From Methanoculleus chikugoensis (GTDB lineage Archaea > Halobacteriota > Methanomicrobia > Methanomicrobiales > Methanoculleaceae): a stretch of DNA of 64,000 nucleotides. A program made the translations under genes and the position numbers. The stretch spans positions 1,426,001 through 1,490,000 of the forward strand of contig NZ_AP019781.1 in assembly GCF_019669965.1 (NCBI RefSeq), given 5' to 3'. How positions within the stretch are numbered: position 1 is the first letter of the stretch; each line of letters starts with the position of its first letter. This document shows positions 23,324 through 32,311 of this stretch, piece by piece. The notes under the pieces were generated by a model, which saw nothing but the letters and a program-made list of their open reading frames with translations, did not search any database and was not told the origin of the DNA.

Positions 23324-26000
23324 CCTCCTCGACCCGCGGGTGCGGGATGTCGTCAGAAAACGCGGGTTCACCGGGTTCTCGGAGGCGCAGGAGCAGGCTA
23401 TTCCCCGGCTCCTTGCGGGGGAGCACCTGGTCCTGGTGGCGCCGACCGGCACAGGGAAGACCGAGAGCGCGATGCTCCCGGTCTTCGACCGGCTCCTCGA
23501 GACCGTCGGTGCGGGGTTCAAGGCGCTCTACATCACGCCCCTCCGGTCCCTGAACCGGGATATCCTTAACCGGATGGAGTGGTGGTGCCGGGAACTCGGT
23601 CTCTCGGTCGGCGTCCGGCACGGCGACACGCCGCAGAACGAGCGGCGAAAACAGGCGCTGAACGCCCCCGACCTGCTCATCACCACCCCGGAGTCGCTGC
23701 AGGCGCTCTTCATGGGCAAACGTCTCCGCGAGCACCTGAAAAACGTAAGATACGTCATCATCGACGAGATCCATGAGCTCGCCGACAGCAAGCGGGGAGC
23801 GCAGCTCGCGGTGGCGATCGAACGCCTTGCCGAATACGCGGGAGAGTTCCAGCGAATCGGCCTTTCGGCGACCGTCGGGAACCCGGACGATATCGGTCGG
23901 TTCCTCTGCGGGGCGAGGTCGTTCTCCCTCGTCGAGGTGCCGGTCGCGAGCAGCCTCGATATCGGCGTCCGGTTCGCTGGGGAGGAGTTCGGCGCCCAGG
24001 CGCGTGCCGTCGGGAAGTGCCTGGACGCGCCGGGCTCCACCCTCGTCTTCGTCAACACCCGGGTGACCGCCGAAGCGCTCGGCCACCACCTCTACTCCCG
24101 CGGGGACGTCGAGGTTCATCACGGCTCGCTCTCGCGGGACGTCAGGGTCGATGCCGAGGAGCGGTTCCGGAAGGGCGACGTTCGGACGCTGATTGCCACG
24201 TCCTCGATGGAACTCGGGATCGACATCGGGCACATCGAGCACGTCGTCCAGTTCGGCTCCCCCCGGCAGGTCTCGCGCCTGGTGCAGCGGGTCGGCAGGG
24301 CCGGCCACCGTCTCGACGCCGTATCGCGCGGAACCGTCCTTGCAACGGGGTTCGACGACCTCCTGGAATCGCTCGTGATTGCGCGGAGAGCAAAGGCGAA
24401 CGAGTGCGAACGGATCGTCCCGCCCGCCGGTGCTGCCGACGTGCTCGCGAACCAGGTGGCGGCGATCGCGGTCGAGTACGGCGAGATCGAGATCTCCCGC
24501 ATCCGGGAGATGATCGAACGGTCGAACGTCTTTGCGGGTTTCGGGTCGCTCCTCGACGACGTCTGCCGCCAGATGGCCGAGCACCGGCTGATCCGGATCG
24601 ACGGCACCCGGATCGTCCGGACGGGCCGGGCCCGGCGCTACCTCATCGAGAACCTCTCGATGATCCACGACGAGCGCAAGATGGAGATCTTCGATATGGT
24701 CTCGCGCCGCATCGTCGGGACGCTCGACGAGTCGTTCGTCCTCGGGTGGATGCACACCGGCGCGGTCTTCATCACGAAGGGCCAGCTCTGGTGCGTGCTC
24801 GAGATCGAGGGGACCCGGATCACGGTCGAGCCGGCGACCCGGGCGAAAGGCGAGGTCCCGTCGTGGGAGGGCGAGCAGATCCCGGTGCCGTTCGCCGTCG
24901 CCCGGGAGGTCGGGGCGCTCCGAAGAACCCGGGCGTTCGGCCGCTACTCCGATATCCCGGCAGCGATCGCCTACGCGGAGCGGTTCATCGGCCGGATGGA
25001 CGAGGGGAACCACCCCGTCCCCTCGGACACCCTCATCACCCTCGAGAACGCGGACGAAGGCGTGGTCTGCAACGTCTGCGGCGGGCACAAGGCGAACGAG
25101 GCGCTGGCCCGGGCGCTCTCGGTCCTCCTCTCCGCCCGCTACGGGACGACCGTCGGTATCGAGGTCGGGGCCTACCGGTTCCTCCTGCGGCTGCCGTCGG
25201 AAGTCCGCTCACTGGAGGTGCAGGAGACCCTCGCGGCGCTCGAACCCGAACACCTCCCGGGGATCCTGAGACTCGCCCTGAAACGGACGGCGCTCTTCAA
25301 GTGGAAACTCGTGCAGGTAGCGAAGAAGTTCGGCGCCATCGACGCGGACGCCGACTACGAGCGGTTCAGCATCCACCGGCTCATCGACCTCTTCGACGGC
25401 ACGGTCATCGCGTCCGAGGCCTACCGGGAGCTCTTCAGCACCTCCATGGACACGGACGCGGCTCAGGAGATCCTCACTGCCGTCCATGACGGCCGCATCG
25501 CCGTCGCCATAGGGTGGTTAAGCCCGCTCGGGAGCGAGGGGCTCTCCTCCTCGCGGGACATGATCCCGCCGCCGATGGTCGACCAGGCGGTTATCGGGAC
25601 ACTGATGCGCCGTCTCGAGAAGGAGGACGTCGTCCTCTTCTGCATGAACTGCCGGAAGTGGAAGAGCCGGACGGTCGTCGAGCGCGTCCCCGATAAGCCG
25701 CAGTGCCCCCTCTGCAGCGCCCGCCTCATCGCGGCGCTGAAACCCTGGGACGAAGACCTCATCCCGGCGGTGAAGAAGAAGAACAAGTCCGAGGAGGAGC
25801 GGGCGATCGAGGTCCGGTTTCTCCGGAACGCAAACATCGTCCTCTCCAGCGGGAAGAAGGCGGTGACCGCCCTTGCGGCAAAAGGCGTCGGCCCGGATGT
25901 GGCTTCACGGATCCTCGCGACCCTCTCCGAAGGGGACGCCTTCTACCGGGAGATCCTCAAGGCCGAGCGGAACTACGTGAAGACGCATAGATATTGGTGA
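23271..26000 (+). CDS. Lhr-type DEAD/DEAH-box helicase with C-terminal zinc finger
   Basis: A 909-residue superfamily 2 helicase. Motif I is APTGTGKTES, motif II IIDEIHELADSKRG, motif III LSATVGN, and motif VI QRVGRAGHR, the Lhr hallmark. A long Lhr-core/winged region follows and then CMNCRKW...CPLC near residues 800-825, a C4 zinc finger. A helix-hairpin-helix-like segment GVGPDVASRILATL lies close to the C-terminus. Lhr helicases unwind DNA or RNA-DNA in repair. ATG 23271 is chosen because GGAGGTG precedes it; the gene overlaps the phosphoesterase. Confidence 0.9.
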   Translation: MARTSAHRPRSAPQTTADLLDPRVRDVVRKRGFTGFSEAQEQAIPRLLAGEHLVLVAPTGTGKTESAMLPVFDRLLETVGAGFKALYITPLRSLNRDILNRMEWWCRELGLSVGVRHGDTPQNERRKQALNAPDLLITTPESLQALFMGKRLREHLKNVRYVIIDEIHELADSKRGAQLAVAIERLAEYAGEFQRIGLSATVGNPDDIGRFLCGARSFSLVEVPVASSLDIGVRFAGEEFGAQARAVGKCLDAPGSTLVFVNTRVTAEALGHHLYSRGDVEVHHGSLSRDVRVDAEERFRKGDVRTLIATSSMELGIDIGHIEHVVQFGSPRQVSRLVQRVGRAGHRLDAVSRGTVLATGFDDLLESLVIARRAKANECERIVPPAGAADVLANQVAAIAVEYGEIEISRIREMIERSNVFAGFGSLLDDVCRQMAEHRLIRIDGTRIVRTGRARRYLIENLSMIHDERKMEIFDMVSRRIVGTLDESFVLGWMHTGAVFITKGQLWCVLEIEGTRITVEPATRAKGEVPSWEGEQIPVPFAVAREVGALRRTRAFGRYSDIPAAIAYAERFIGRMDEGNHPVPSDTLITLENADEGVVCNVCGGHKANEALARALSVLLSARYGTTVGIEVGAYRFLLRLPSEVRSLEVQETLAALEPEHLPGILRLALKRTALFKWKLVQVAKKFGAIDADADYERFSIHRLIDLFDGTVIASEAYRELFSTSMDTDAAQEILTAVHDGRIAVAIGWLSPLGSEGLSSSRDMIPPPMVDQAVIGTLMRRLEKEDVVLFCMNCRKWKSRTVVERVPDKPQCPLCSARLIAALKPWDEDLIPAVKKKNKSEEERAIEVRFLRNANIVLSSGKKAVTALAAKGVGPDVASRILATLSEGDAFYREILKAERNYVKTHRYW

Positions 26001-26491
26001 GAGGGTTGGAGTTTGCCGGCACCTAGGGCCACCTGATGGTGGCTTTTGAGTATAGCCTGTGACTGGGGGTGGCGGCAGAAACTAGGAAAAAGCCCGGTAT
26101 AGTGGACCGTGGGAGTATCGCCATGCACTGCCCCCGCCCCGCAGGAAGGGGGAGGAGGCCGGGTGGGGTGGGGGTTATGGGTATTCCATTAATGGGGTAG
26201 AGACAGGGGAGGGGGGCACGCCCCCTCCCCGCGAGCCGCCACCCCCAATGGCGATATCCCTATGAAAGCCGTGCATGTGAACTGCGACGCAAGAACAGCA
26301 TTCTTGAGTAAGATCGGCGGCATACGCTTGATGCACGAGCCCCCTCGGATGCGGCCACCAAAATAGCCTACTTCAGGCCCGGACACTCTCCCGTCACGTA
26401 TCGGCAGAACGCCCGGAGTGACAGATCATACCCGGCCGAAAAAACAGGGGCTTCCTTCCCCCAATCCGAAAAAACGTAACCAGAAACCGTT
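26001..26491. repeat. GC-rich interspersed repeat, copy at 26.1 kb
   Basis: Between the helicase and TBP genes lies one copy of the repeat family. TATCGCCA at 26116-26123 and TGGCGATA at 26249-26256 are the inverted ends; the left end extends as a 23-base segment from 26101 that recurs inverted at 52638-52660 with one mismatch. The interior is G- and C-blocks (GGGGTAGAGACAGGGGAGGG, CCCCCTCCCC). The rest of the gap (26300-26490) shows no gene. Confidence 0.7.
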
Positions 26492-27073
26492 TTACATGAT
26501 ATTTTCGAGCCGCTGCTCCAGGAAATCCAGTCCTCTCTTGATATCTTCAATATTCTTCCCGCCGGTCAGGATGATCTTGCCGGAACTGAAGAGAAGGGCG
26601 ACAATCTTCGGGTCATCGATGCGGTAGACAAGCCCCGGGAACTGCTCGGGTTCATACTCGATGTTCTCGAGGTTGAGGGTGATGACCACCTTGTTCAGGT
26701 TGATGTACCTCCCCATGTCATACGAACAGACCATATTCGTGATCGCAACCTGCGGCACATCGTAGGTCTCCACACCGGCATCCCGGAGCGACTGCATGAT
26801 GATCTCCAGGCCCGGACGGAGGTCGGATTTCTTCCTGATGCCGGTGAGCACCACTTTTCCCGAGGAGAATATCAGGGATGCAATCTTGGGATTTTCGATG
26901 CGGTAGACCGCCCCCGGGAACCTCTTTGTATTCAGTTCGCAGTTTTTTATTTTTTCAGATACGTTTTCGAGGTCGATTGCGTCGGCAATCACCCCGGAGG
27001 CAACGATGTTCTCAATTTTCAGTGACTCGTATCCCTTCTCAGCCATCGATATGAGTATCATTTTTTGAACCAT
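26492..27073 (-). CDS. tbp: TATA-box binding protein
   Basis: A 193-residue TBP with the two imperfect direct repeats of the saddle fold: KIENIVASGVIADAIDLENV...FSSGKVVLTG (about 19-95) and VAITNMVCSYDMGRYINLNK...FSSGKIILTG (about 110-185). TBP recruits TFB and RNA polymerase at TATA boxes. The first half differs markedly from the usual archaeal TBP (KNCELNTKRFPGAV), so it may be one of several paralogues. The start is uncertain: ATG 27073, 27061 or 27043 are all possible, and a TATA-like GGCATAAAG at about 27091 favours a nearly leaderless transcript. Confidence 0.92.
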   Translation of the reverse strand: MVQKMILISMAEKGYESLKIENIVASGVIADAIDLENVSEKIKNCELNTKRFPGAVYRIENPKIASLIFSSGKVVLTGIRKKSDLRPGLEIIMQSLRDAGVETYDVPQVAITNMVCSYDMGRYINLNKVVITLNLENIEYEPEQFPGLVYRIDDPKIVALLFSSGKIILTGGKNIEDIKRGLDFLEQRLENIM

Positions 27074-27174
27074 AATACTAATGGGTAATCTTTATGCCTA
27101 TTCCGGATACGGAGCCCGTTTCAACTTCGTGAATACTTTAAACCATAAACGCGCAACTTCTAAGGGACCGCGTT

Positions 27175-28878
27175 ATGGGAGATGAAGAGCAAAAACCACC
27201 GTCCTACGAGGACCTGTGCGCCAATTTCTCGATAGACGTCCCTGAATACTATAACTTCGGCTTCGACGTGATCGACGCATGGGCAAAGAAGGACCGGAAC
27301 AAGCTGGCGATGATCTGGGTTGACCAGAAAGGAAACGAGAAGAAATACACCTTCTTCGACCTCATGCGCCTCTCGAATCAGGCCGTCAACATCTGCCTGA
27401 AGTACGGCATCAAGAAAGGCGACCGGGTGATGCTGATGCTCCCCCGGACGCCCGAATGGTGGATCTTCGTCATCGCGCTCATCAAGCTCGGCGCAGTCTA
27501 CTGCCCCGCGACGACGATGCTGACCCCCAAGGACCTGAAGTACCGCATCCAGGCGGCCGACATCCGGATGATCATTACCATGGCCGAGCACGCGGACAAG
27601 GTCGAGGAGATCCGCGAAGAGTGCCCCACACTTGCCGTCCGGCTCATGATCGACGGCGTGCGGGACGGGTGGGTCAGCTACCCCGTCGAGCTCGACTACC
27701 CCGCGCCCTGCTCGCATAAACTGGTGAACCTCCCCGGCATGCACCGGACGAAAGCAACCGACCCGCTGCTGATCTTCTTCACCTCCGGCACCACCGGCGA
27801 GCCGAAGATGGTGGTCCACAACCACTCCTATCCGCTCGGGCACCTTGTCACCGCGCAGTTGTGGCACGACCTGCACCCGAACGACCTCCACCTGACGCTC
27901 TCCGATACCGGCTGGGGGAAGAGCGCGTGGGGGAAACTCTTCGGTCAGTGGATCGTCGGCGCCTGCATCTTTGTCTATGATATCCGGGGCCGGTTCCACG
28001 CCACCGAGATCCTCCCGCTGCTGGAGAAGTACGGGATCACGACGTTCTGCTGCCCCCCGACCATCTACCGGATGCTGATCCTCGCCGACCTCGACAAGTT
28101 CGATCTCGCCGACATGCGCCACTGCTGCAGCGCCGGCGAAGCTCTCAACCCCGAAGTGATCCGGGCATGGGAGGAAGGGACCGGGAGGACGATCTACGAA
28201 GGCTACGGCCAGACCGAGACGGTGCTCTGCATCGGGACGCTTCCCGGCATGAAACCCAAGCCCGGTTCGATGGGAAGGCCGATGCCGGGCTGGCATATCG
28301 AACTCCACGACGACGACGGCAACCCGGTGGGCGTCGGGGAGGAAGGGCGGATCGCGATCAACGTCGAGCCCCGGCCGGTCGGGCTCTTCTCCGGTTATCT
28401 GAACAACAGCGAAGAGAACCGCAAGGTCTTCTCGGGCGGGTTCTACTACACCGGCGACAAGGCCTATATGGACGAGGACGGCTACTTCTGGTTCATCGGG
28501 CGCGACGACGACGTCATCAAATCCTCCGGCTACCGGATCGGGCCGTTCGAGGTCGAGAGCGCCATCATGGAGCACCCGGCCGTCCAGGAGGCGGCGGTCG
28601 TCGGGTCGCCCGACGTGCTCCGCGGGCTGGTCGTCAAGGCCTTCATCGTCTTAAAGCCCGGGCACCGGCCCACGGAGTCGCTGGTCAAAGACATCCAGAA
28701 GCAGGTCAAGCGGGTGACGGCGCCATACAAATATCCGCGTCTGATCGAGTTCGTGGAGTCGCTCCCGAAGACCATCTCCGGCAAGATCAAGCGGCACGAA
28801 CTGCGCGAACTGGAGATGCGGCGGTTTATGGACAACAACTCCCACAACTCTCCCGGCATCGGAGAGGGCGGGGAGTGA
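27175..28878 (+). CDS. AMP-forming acyl-CoA synthetase
   Basis: A 567-residue ANL-superfamily enzyme that activates a carboxylic acid with ATP and couples it to CoA. The P-loop is FFTSGTTGEPKM (about 199-210), YGQTE at about 345, TGDKAYMDEDGYFWFIGRDDDV at about 424-445, and the catalytic Lys in SLPKTISGKIKRHELREL near the C-terminus. Similarity is to medium-chain/acetyl-CoA synthetase-like enzymes; methanogens use such proteins for acetate or branched-chain acids, and the substrate cannot be read. TATA-like ATACTTTAAACC lies near 27131-27142. Confidence 0.9.
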   Translation: MGDEEQKPPSYEDLCANFSIDVPEYYNFGFDVIDAWAKKDRNKLAMIWVDQKGNEKKYTFFDLMRLSNQAVNICLKYGIKKGDRVMLMLPRTPEWWIFVIALIKLGAVYCPATTMLTPKDLKYRIQAADIRMIITMAEHADKVEEIREECPTLAVRLMIDGVRDGWVSYPVELDYPAPCSHKLVNLPGMHRTKATDPLLIFFTSGTTGEPKMVVHNHSYPLGHLVTAQLWHDLHPNDLHLTLSDTGWGKSAWGKLFGQWIVGACIFVYDIRGRFHATEILPLLEKYGITTFCCPPTIYRMLILADLDKFDLADMRHCCSAGEALNPEVIRAWEEGTGRTIYEGYGQTETVLCIGTLPGMKPKPGSMGRPMPGWHIELHDDDGNPVGVGEEGRIAINVEPRPVGLFSGYLNNSEENRKVFSGGFYYTGDKAYMDEDGYFWFIGRDDDVIKSSGYRIGPFEVESAIMEHPAVQEAAVVGSPDVLRGLVVKAFIVLKPGHRPTESLVKDIQKQVKRVTAPYKYPRLIEFVESLPKTISGKIKRHELRELEMRRFMDNNSHNSPGIGEGGE

Positions 28879-28964
28879 TTACCTTTATTTTGTTGGAGAT
28901 GCTACAGTATTAGGCGCGAGGAACGCCGGGACGCGCCAACGGCGGGGGTTCGCCACACAATCGC

Positions 28965-29049
28965 GCGAGAGTTGCCAAGCCAGGTCAAAGGCGCCAGGTT
29001 CAGGGCCTGGTCTCGTAGGAGTTCGCCGGTTCGAATCCGGCCTCTCGCA
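28965..29049 (+). tRNA. tRNA-Leu (anticodon CAG)
   Basis: An 85-nt tRNA folded from the sequence. The acceptor stem GCGAGAG pairs with CTCTCGC, the anticodon stem CCAGG/CCTGG encloses loop TTCAGGG (anticodon CAG), a long class II variable arm TCTCGTAGGAG follows, and the T arm is CGCCGGTTCGAATCCGGC-like. Leu reading CUG is the expected identity. CCA is not encoded, as usual in archaea. A T run (29053-29058) follows and probably terminates transcription. Confidence 0.95.
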
Positions 29050-29151
29050 TACGTTTTTTCAGGATTACTCCGATCACGGGATACGTTTAGCGCCGTCGTC
29101 CGGGGAGTTTGAAAACGTCGGATACGGGAACGGTCGGCTGCGCCCGGCCGC

Positions 29152-29280
29152 TCAATAAACGATCGTATCGTCCGGTTTCGGCTCGTCCATTTCTTGCTTC
29201 CGCGTGATGATGAGATCGTCTGCGCCCCAGCAGAACCTGTCCGCGGTGTTCGGTGTCTTCTTCTTCGTCTCGTCTGCCAT
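29152..29280 (-). CDS. Small 42-residue conserved-looking protein
   Basis: A 42-residue frame with AGGAG nine bases before ATG 29280. It begins MADETKKKTPNTADRFCWGA and ends DEPKPDDTIVY: charged ends around a short tryptophan- and cysteine-containing middle. I do not recognise a named family. The good ribosome site and the clean stop favour a real gene. It lies between tRNA-Leu and TrmO, divergent from the latter. Confidence 0.65.
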   Translation of the reverse strand: MADETKKKTPNTADRFCWGADDLIITRKQEMDEPKPDDTIVY

Positions 29281-29491
29281 GTCGGTTACTCCTCCCGTCG
29301 GGGTCTCCCCGTTGAGGCATTAGGCGGTTCTTCTTTATATTCCCATGGAAAACCGCCTCATCACATCCCCGGTCCCGCTCCTGCAGCAGGGAGGGAAGGC
29401 GACTCGGGCGGTGCAGCAACCCTGCCCCGGGGCAGACTCAGGCCCTTTTTATACTCCTGCTCCAACCCCTGAACCGGGGAGAGGCATCGTT

Positions 29492-29980
29492 GTGGATACG
29501 CGCACCTTCACCGTAAAACCGGTCGGCATCGTGCATGCCGACGACGAATCGTTCTCGATCGAGGTTGCCGGGCCGTTCCGGCCCGCGCTCCAGGGACTGG
29601 AGGGGTTCAGCCATATCGTCGTGCTCTGGTGGGGCGACCGGGTCGATACACCGGAGTGCCGGATCGAGACGGCCTGCAGAAAACCGTACACGAGGGGCCC
29701 GGAGACGATCGGGATCTTCGCCACCCGATCACCCGTCCGGCCGAACCCGATCGCGCTCTCGGTTGTTCCGGTCGTCGATATCGATACCGCAACGGGCATC
29801 ATAAGGGTCGCGTATATCGATGCCGACGACGCGACGCCGGTGCTGGACATCAAGCCCTACCTCCCGGCCACCGAACGGGTTCGGGAAGTGGGCGTGCCTG
29901 CCTGGTCGTCTCACTGGCCGCAGTGGTATGAAGAGAACCCGGGGTTCGACTGGGCGGCGGAGTTCACCTTCGAAGAATAG
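29492..29980 (+). CDS. TsaA-like tRNA N6-methyladenosine methyltransferase TrmO
   Basis: A 162-residue VirR/TsaA (TrmO) family protein. It has VKPVGIVH at the N-terminus, LEGFSHIVVLWW, GIFATRSPVRPNPIALSVV (the SAM and substrate-binding core) and VLDIKPYLPATERV. TrmO methylates the N6-threonylcarbamoyl group of A37 in certain tRNAs. The start is GTG 29492, with GGGAGAGG before it and a TATA box (TTTTTATACT, about 29445-29454) leaving a leader of some 15 bases. Upstream in-frame residues are rejected. Confidence 0.85.
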   Translation: MDTRTFTVKPVGIVHADDESFSIEVAGPFRPALQGLEGFSHIVVLWWGDRVDTPECRIETACRKPYTRGPETIGIFATRSPVRPNPIALSVVPVVDIDTATGIIRVAYIDADDATPVLDIKPYLPATERVREVGVPAWSSHWPQWYEENPGFDWAAEFTFEE

Positions 29981-30165
29981 AGATACCGGGCTTTGTTGAA
30001 ATCCTCCCCGGAAAACGAATCACCTCCGGATTCTCCATACATCATCGACGCGTGAGACCGTACCACTGACCTCTATCGCCGAGTGTTATCCGGAAGTTGT
30101 GGAAAGCATTTCAACAGGGTCAGACGCCGGGGATCACGGCCAGCCTGGCGCGAAAAAAAGTAGGG

Positions 30166-30420
30166 TTATTTGACCCTGCCGAATTCCTGGCTCACGTCTG
30201 CTGCGGACTGGAACGACTTGTCCTGGAACATCTCGAGGACCTGGATCACCGCGTCGGGTGCGTTGTTCTTCCGTGCGTGGTTGATCAGGTCCTGCTTACC
30301 GGCCGGGTAGTCCATACCGCCGAGGTACTTCTGGAATGCGGATGCACTCAGTTCCTGGACGGAGGAAGCCTGTGCTGCAGAGGCCATTCCACCTTTAACT
30401 GAAGGTCTCTCTTCTGCCAT
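30166..30420 (-). CDS. DUF2795 family protein
   Basis: An 84-residue protein of the DUF2795 family (about residues 22-70: LSASAFQKYLGGMDYPAGKQ and DLINHARKNNAPDAVIQVLE). Family members are small helical proteins found across archaea and bacteria, with no proven role. The start is ATG 30420, six bases after GGTGAG, rather than an upstream extension. A TATA-like CTTTTTATTC (30488-30497) gives a leader of about 45 bases. Confidence 0.8.
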   Translation of the reverse strand: MAEERPSVKGGMASAAQASSVQELSASAFQKYLGGMDYPAGKQDLINHARKNNAPDAVIQVLEMFQDKSFQSAADVSQEFGRVK

Positions 30421-30792
30421 AGTTCTCACCACCTCATTTACCTGCATCCCGCATCGCGGGACACACGGCGTCACCATAGCTCAGGTTGAATAAAAAGTTT
30501 GTCGTCGTTTAAGGTGAAAATGCCGGCAATCCAGCGAGAGAATATTTCATGCGGGGGGTGATGGCGGCTGCACCGGGCGGGCAGGCCATGCATCCTCCCG
30601 CACAATCCCGCGGGAGAGAGTCTCCTGACGGGAGTGCTGGCGTCCTAAAGCCGGTCACGCACGACGGAACGGTTGCAACGACAGGAACCGGGAACGGAAC
30701 CGTCCATACCGGACAATCAGAGGTGAGGTTCGCATGAACCCCGACTCTTCAAAAATGTGAGATATTCGGAATACTGTTCTTCGGGGATATGC
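30421..30792. other. Intergenic gap without a recognised gene
   Basis: The left end carries the DUF2795 promoter (TATA at 30488-30497). The remainder is GC-rich, with several short repeats of GGAACGG/AACCGTCC near 30667-30710 (ACGGTT and AACCGT as inverted arms around 30670-30702), possibly a hairpin. I see no protein or clear RNA gene. Confidence 0.35.
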
Positions 30793-31053
30793 CTAGTACC
30801 GCCGGAAGTCGCTTCTCGGTCTCGGGGGCCGAGCTTCGTCGATCTTCATGGTACGGCCTTCGAATACAGTGTTGTTCAGGGCTTCCTTTGCTGCCTCAGC
30901 CTCTTCGGGGCTGGACATCTCGACAAACCCGAACCCTTTGCGCTCAATGACTCTGACGTCGTTCACCGTCCCGTACTGGCTGAATAGTTCTTTCAGTTGC
31001 TCTTCATTTACCGAGTAGGTGAGGTTACCGACGTACAGCTTGTTGCTTTCCAT
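30793..31053 (-). CDS. RNA-recognition-motif (RRM) protein
   Basis: An 86-residue single-RRM protein. RNP2 is LYVGNL (residues 6-11) and RNP1 KGFGFVEM (39-46), followed by the usual EEAEAAKEALNNTVFEGRTM helix and strand. The tail RPRSDFRRY is basic and aromatic. Such cold-shock-type RRM proteins are common in bacteria and rarer in archaea, which suggests an ancient transfer, and they bind single-stranded RNA. The ATG has GAGGATC eight bases upstream. A TATA-like AATAATTAAGG lies near 31092-31102. Confidence 0.88.
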   Translation of the reverse strand: MESNKLYVGNLTYSVNEEQLKELFSQYGTVNDVRVIERKGFGFVEMSSPEEAEAAKEALNNTVFEGRTMKIDEARPPRPRSDFRRY

Positions 31054-31322
31054 TCAAAGATCCTCTTCACACATGTACGCTCAAACCTTAATTATTCTTC
31101 GGAAGAAAAACCGGAGAGCGGTTTGGAGTCATCTCTCCCGGCAGGTGGCCGCACCCGCTGCCGGAATCATGCCTCTAAACCCGAAGGCCGCCCACCCTGC
31201 GGGATCGCGGTTGTGCGGATCTTCCCCGGGACAGATACCTTAATGGTGGCCCGGGTCATTGATATACACTCCCAGGAGAATATCGGGCGGGATGCGCCGC
31301 CGCCTGTTAGGGAGTTGATTAA

Positions 31323-31640
31323 CTGACAAATACACGAGGGACACAGAATAACGAAGGCGACGAGATCATACGTGTACGGTTGCCGAAGAAGAGGAATCGC
31401 GAGATCTTCGGCCGGGCCGACCTGATGCTCGGAGCAAATCACATCCGCGTCCGCTGCGAGGACGGCGTCACGCGCACGGGAAGAATAAAGGGCAAGATCA
31501 AGAAGCGGCTCTGGATACGCGAAGGCGACCTCCTGATTGTCGTCCCCTGGAGTTTCCAGGACGAGAAGTGCGATATCGTCTACCGGTACATCAGGCCCCA
31601 GGTAGACTGGCTCAAAAAGCACAACTATCTCAGTCAATAA
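31323..31640 (+). CDS. Translation initiation factor aIF1A with an apparent CTG start
   Basis: The 105-residue frame encodes aIF1A: TNTRGTQNN leader, EIIRVRLPKKRNREIFGRAD, then GANHIRVRCEDGVTRTGRIK and RIKGKIKKRLWIREGDLLIV, the OB-fold body, with a C-terminal helix. aIF1A binds the small ribosomal subunit A site. TAA closes the frame at 31320, directly before CTG 31323, and no ATG, GTG or TTG occurs before TTG 31380. That TTG would remove the first strand of the fold. GGGAG lies about eight bases before the CTG, and the second residue Thr matches usual family N-termini. Confidence 0.85.
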   Translation: MTNTRGTQNNEGDEIIRVRLPKKRNREIFGRADLMLGANHIRVRCEDGVTRTGRIKGKIKKRLWIREGDLLIVVPWSFQDEKCDIVYRYIRPQVDWLKKHNYLSQ

Positions 31641-31717
31641 CCCCCGCATTTTGCGCGCCGGGGCTGAGGCATCGTCGCCTGTCTCCGGCAGGGCCCCGTA
31701 CCTGATCGGGGACGAAC

Positions 31718-32311
31718 TCAATCCGGGCTTTGTCCTTTTCGGGAATCGTTAGCGATAGCCCCCGAGATATCCGCCGCGATATCGGTATGCACCAGTACGA
31801 ACGTTCTGCTCACCGACGCCGTTACGCTTGCCGCTATCTGCATGGTGAGCATGATGAGACGCAGGGCATCCTGGATCGTTCCCCCTTCCCACATCCCCTG
31901 GATGCACTGGTTGGCAACCTCTTTCGTGATATCGTTCCCGAGCACCACGAAGTTGCTTGCTCTCCCCCTCTGCGTCACCCGCAGCCGGGAATCGACGACA
32001 TCGGCGATCGCGTACCTCCCCTTCGTAGCATAGAGCCTCCTTCTTGAGGTCTTCGCCCCCTCCGTCTCGGTCACCTCGCCGACGAGCACCCCGTCTCGCT
32101 GCGAGACCTTGGCTTTGTCGTCCCTGACCCGGACCGTCACCCCGATCGCGCCCGCCCGCTCCGCGAGGTCTCCGTCGGAGGCGATCGAACCGCCGTAGAG
32201 TTCGCGCTCCAGCTCTTCGATAAGGGAATCGTCCCCTCCGAACGCGATCTCCCGCATATCTCCCGCCATCACGGCGCCCTGTTCTCCGATGAAAGCGATC
32301 ACAAGCGTCAT
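31718..32311 (-). CDS. DUF2121 family methanogen protein
   Basis: A 197-residue protein assigned to DUF2121 (COG4031), mainly known from methanogens. The N-terminus MTLVIAFIGEQGAVMAGDMR, with Thr as residue two, resembles that of proteasome-type Ntn hydrolases (TTxVGIKG..GVVLAADRR), and LVHTDIAADISGA and ASVTASVSRTF stand near the end. Relation to a self-processing hydrolase is inference. ATG 32311 is preferred over upstream codons. It converges with aIF1A. Confidence 0.72.
   Translation of the reverse strand: MTLVIAFIGEQGAVMAGDMREIAFGGDDSLIEELERELYGGSIASDGDLAERAGAIGVTVRVRDDKAKVSQRDGVLVGEVTETEGAKTSRRRLYATKGRYAIADVVDSRLRVTQRGRASNFVVLGNDITKEVANQCIQGMWEGGTIQDALRLIMLTMQIAASVTASVSRTFVLVHTDIAADISGAIANDSRKGQSPD

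Noticed and set aside
23166-25088. A 640-codon minus-strand frame
   Set aside because: It lies opposite the Lhr-type helicase and its composition is that of a reverse-complement of a GC3-rich gene.
26101-26256. Initial suspicion of a CRISPR array or tandem repeats in the 26 kb gap
   Set aside because: There are inverted ends and dispersed copies, but no regularly spaced direct repeats or spacers and no cas genes in the window.
30549-30737. A 62-codon frame in the gap upstream of the RRM gene
   Set aside because: No ribosome site and composition like non-coding GC-rich DNA; no homology-like feature.
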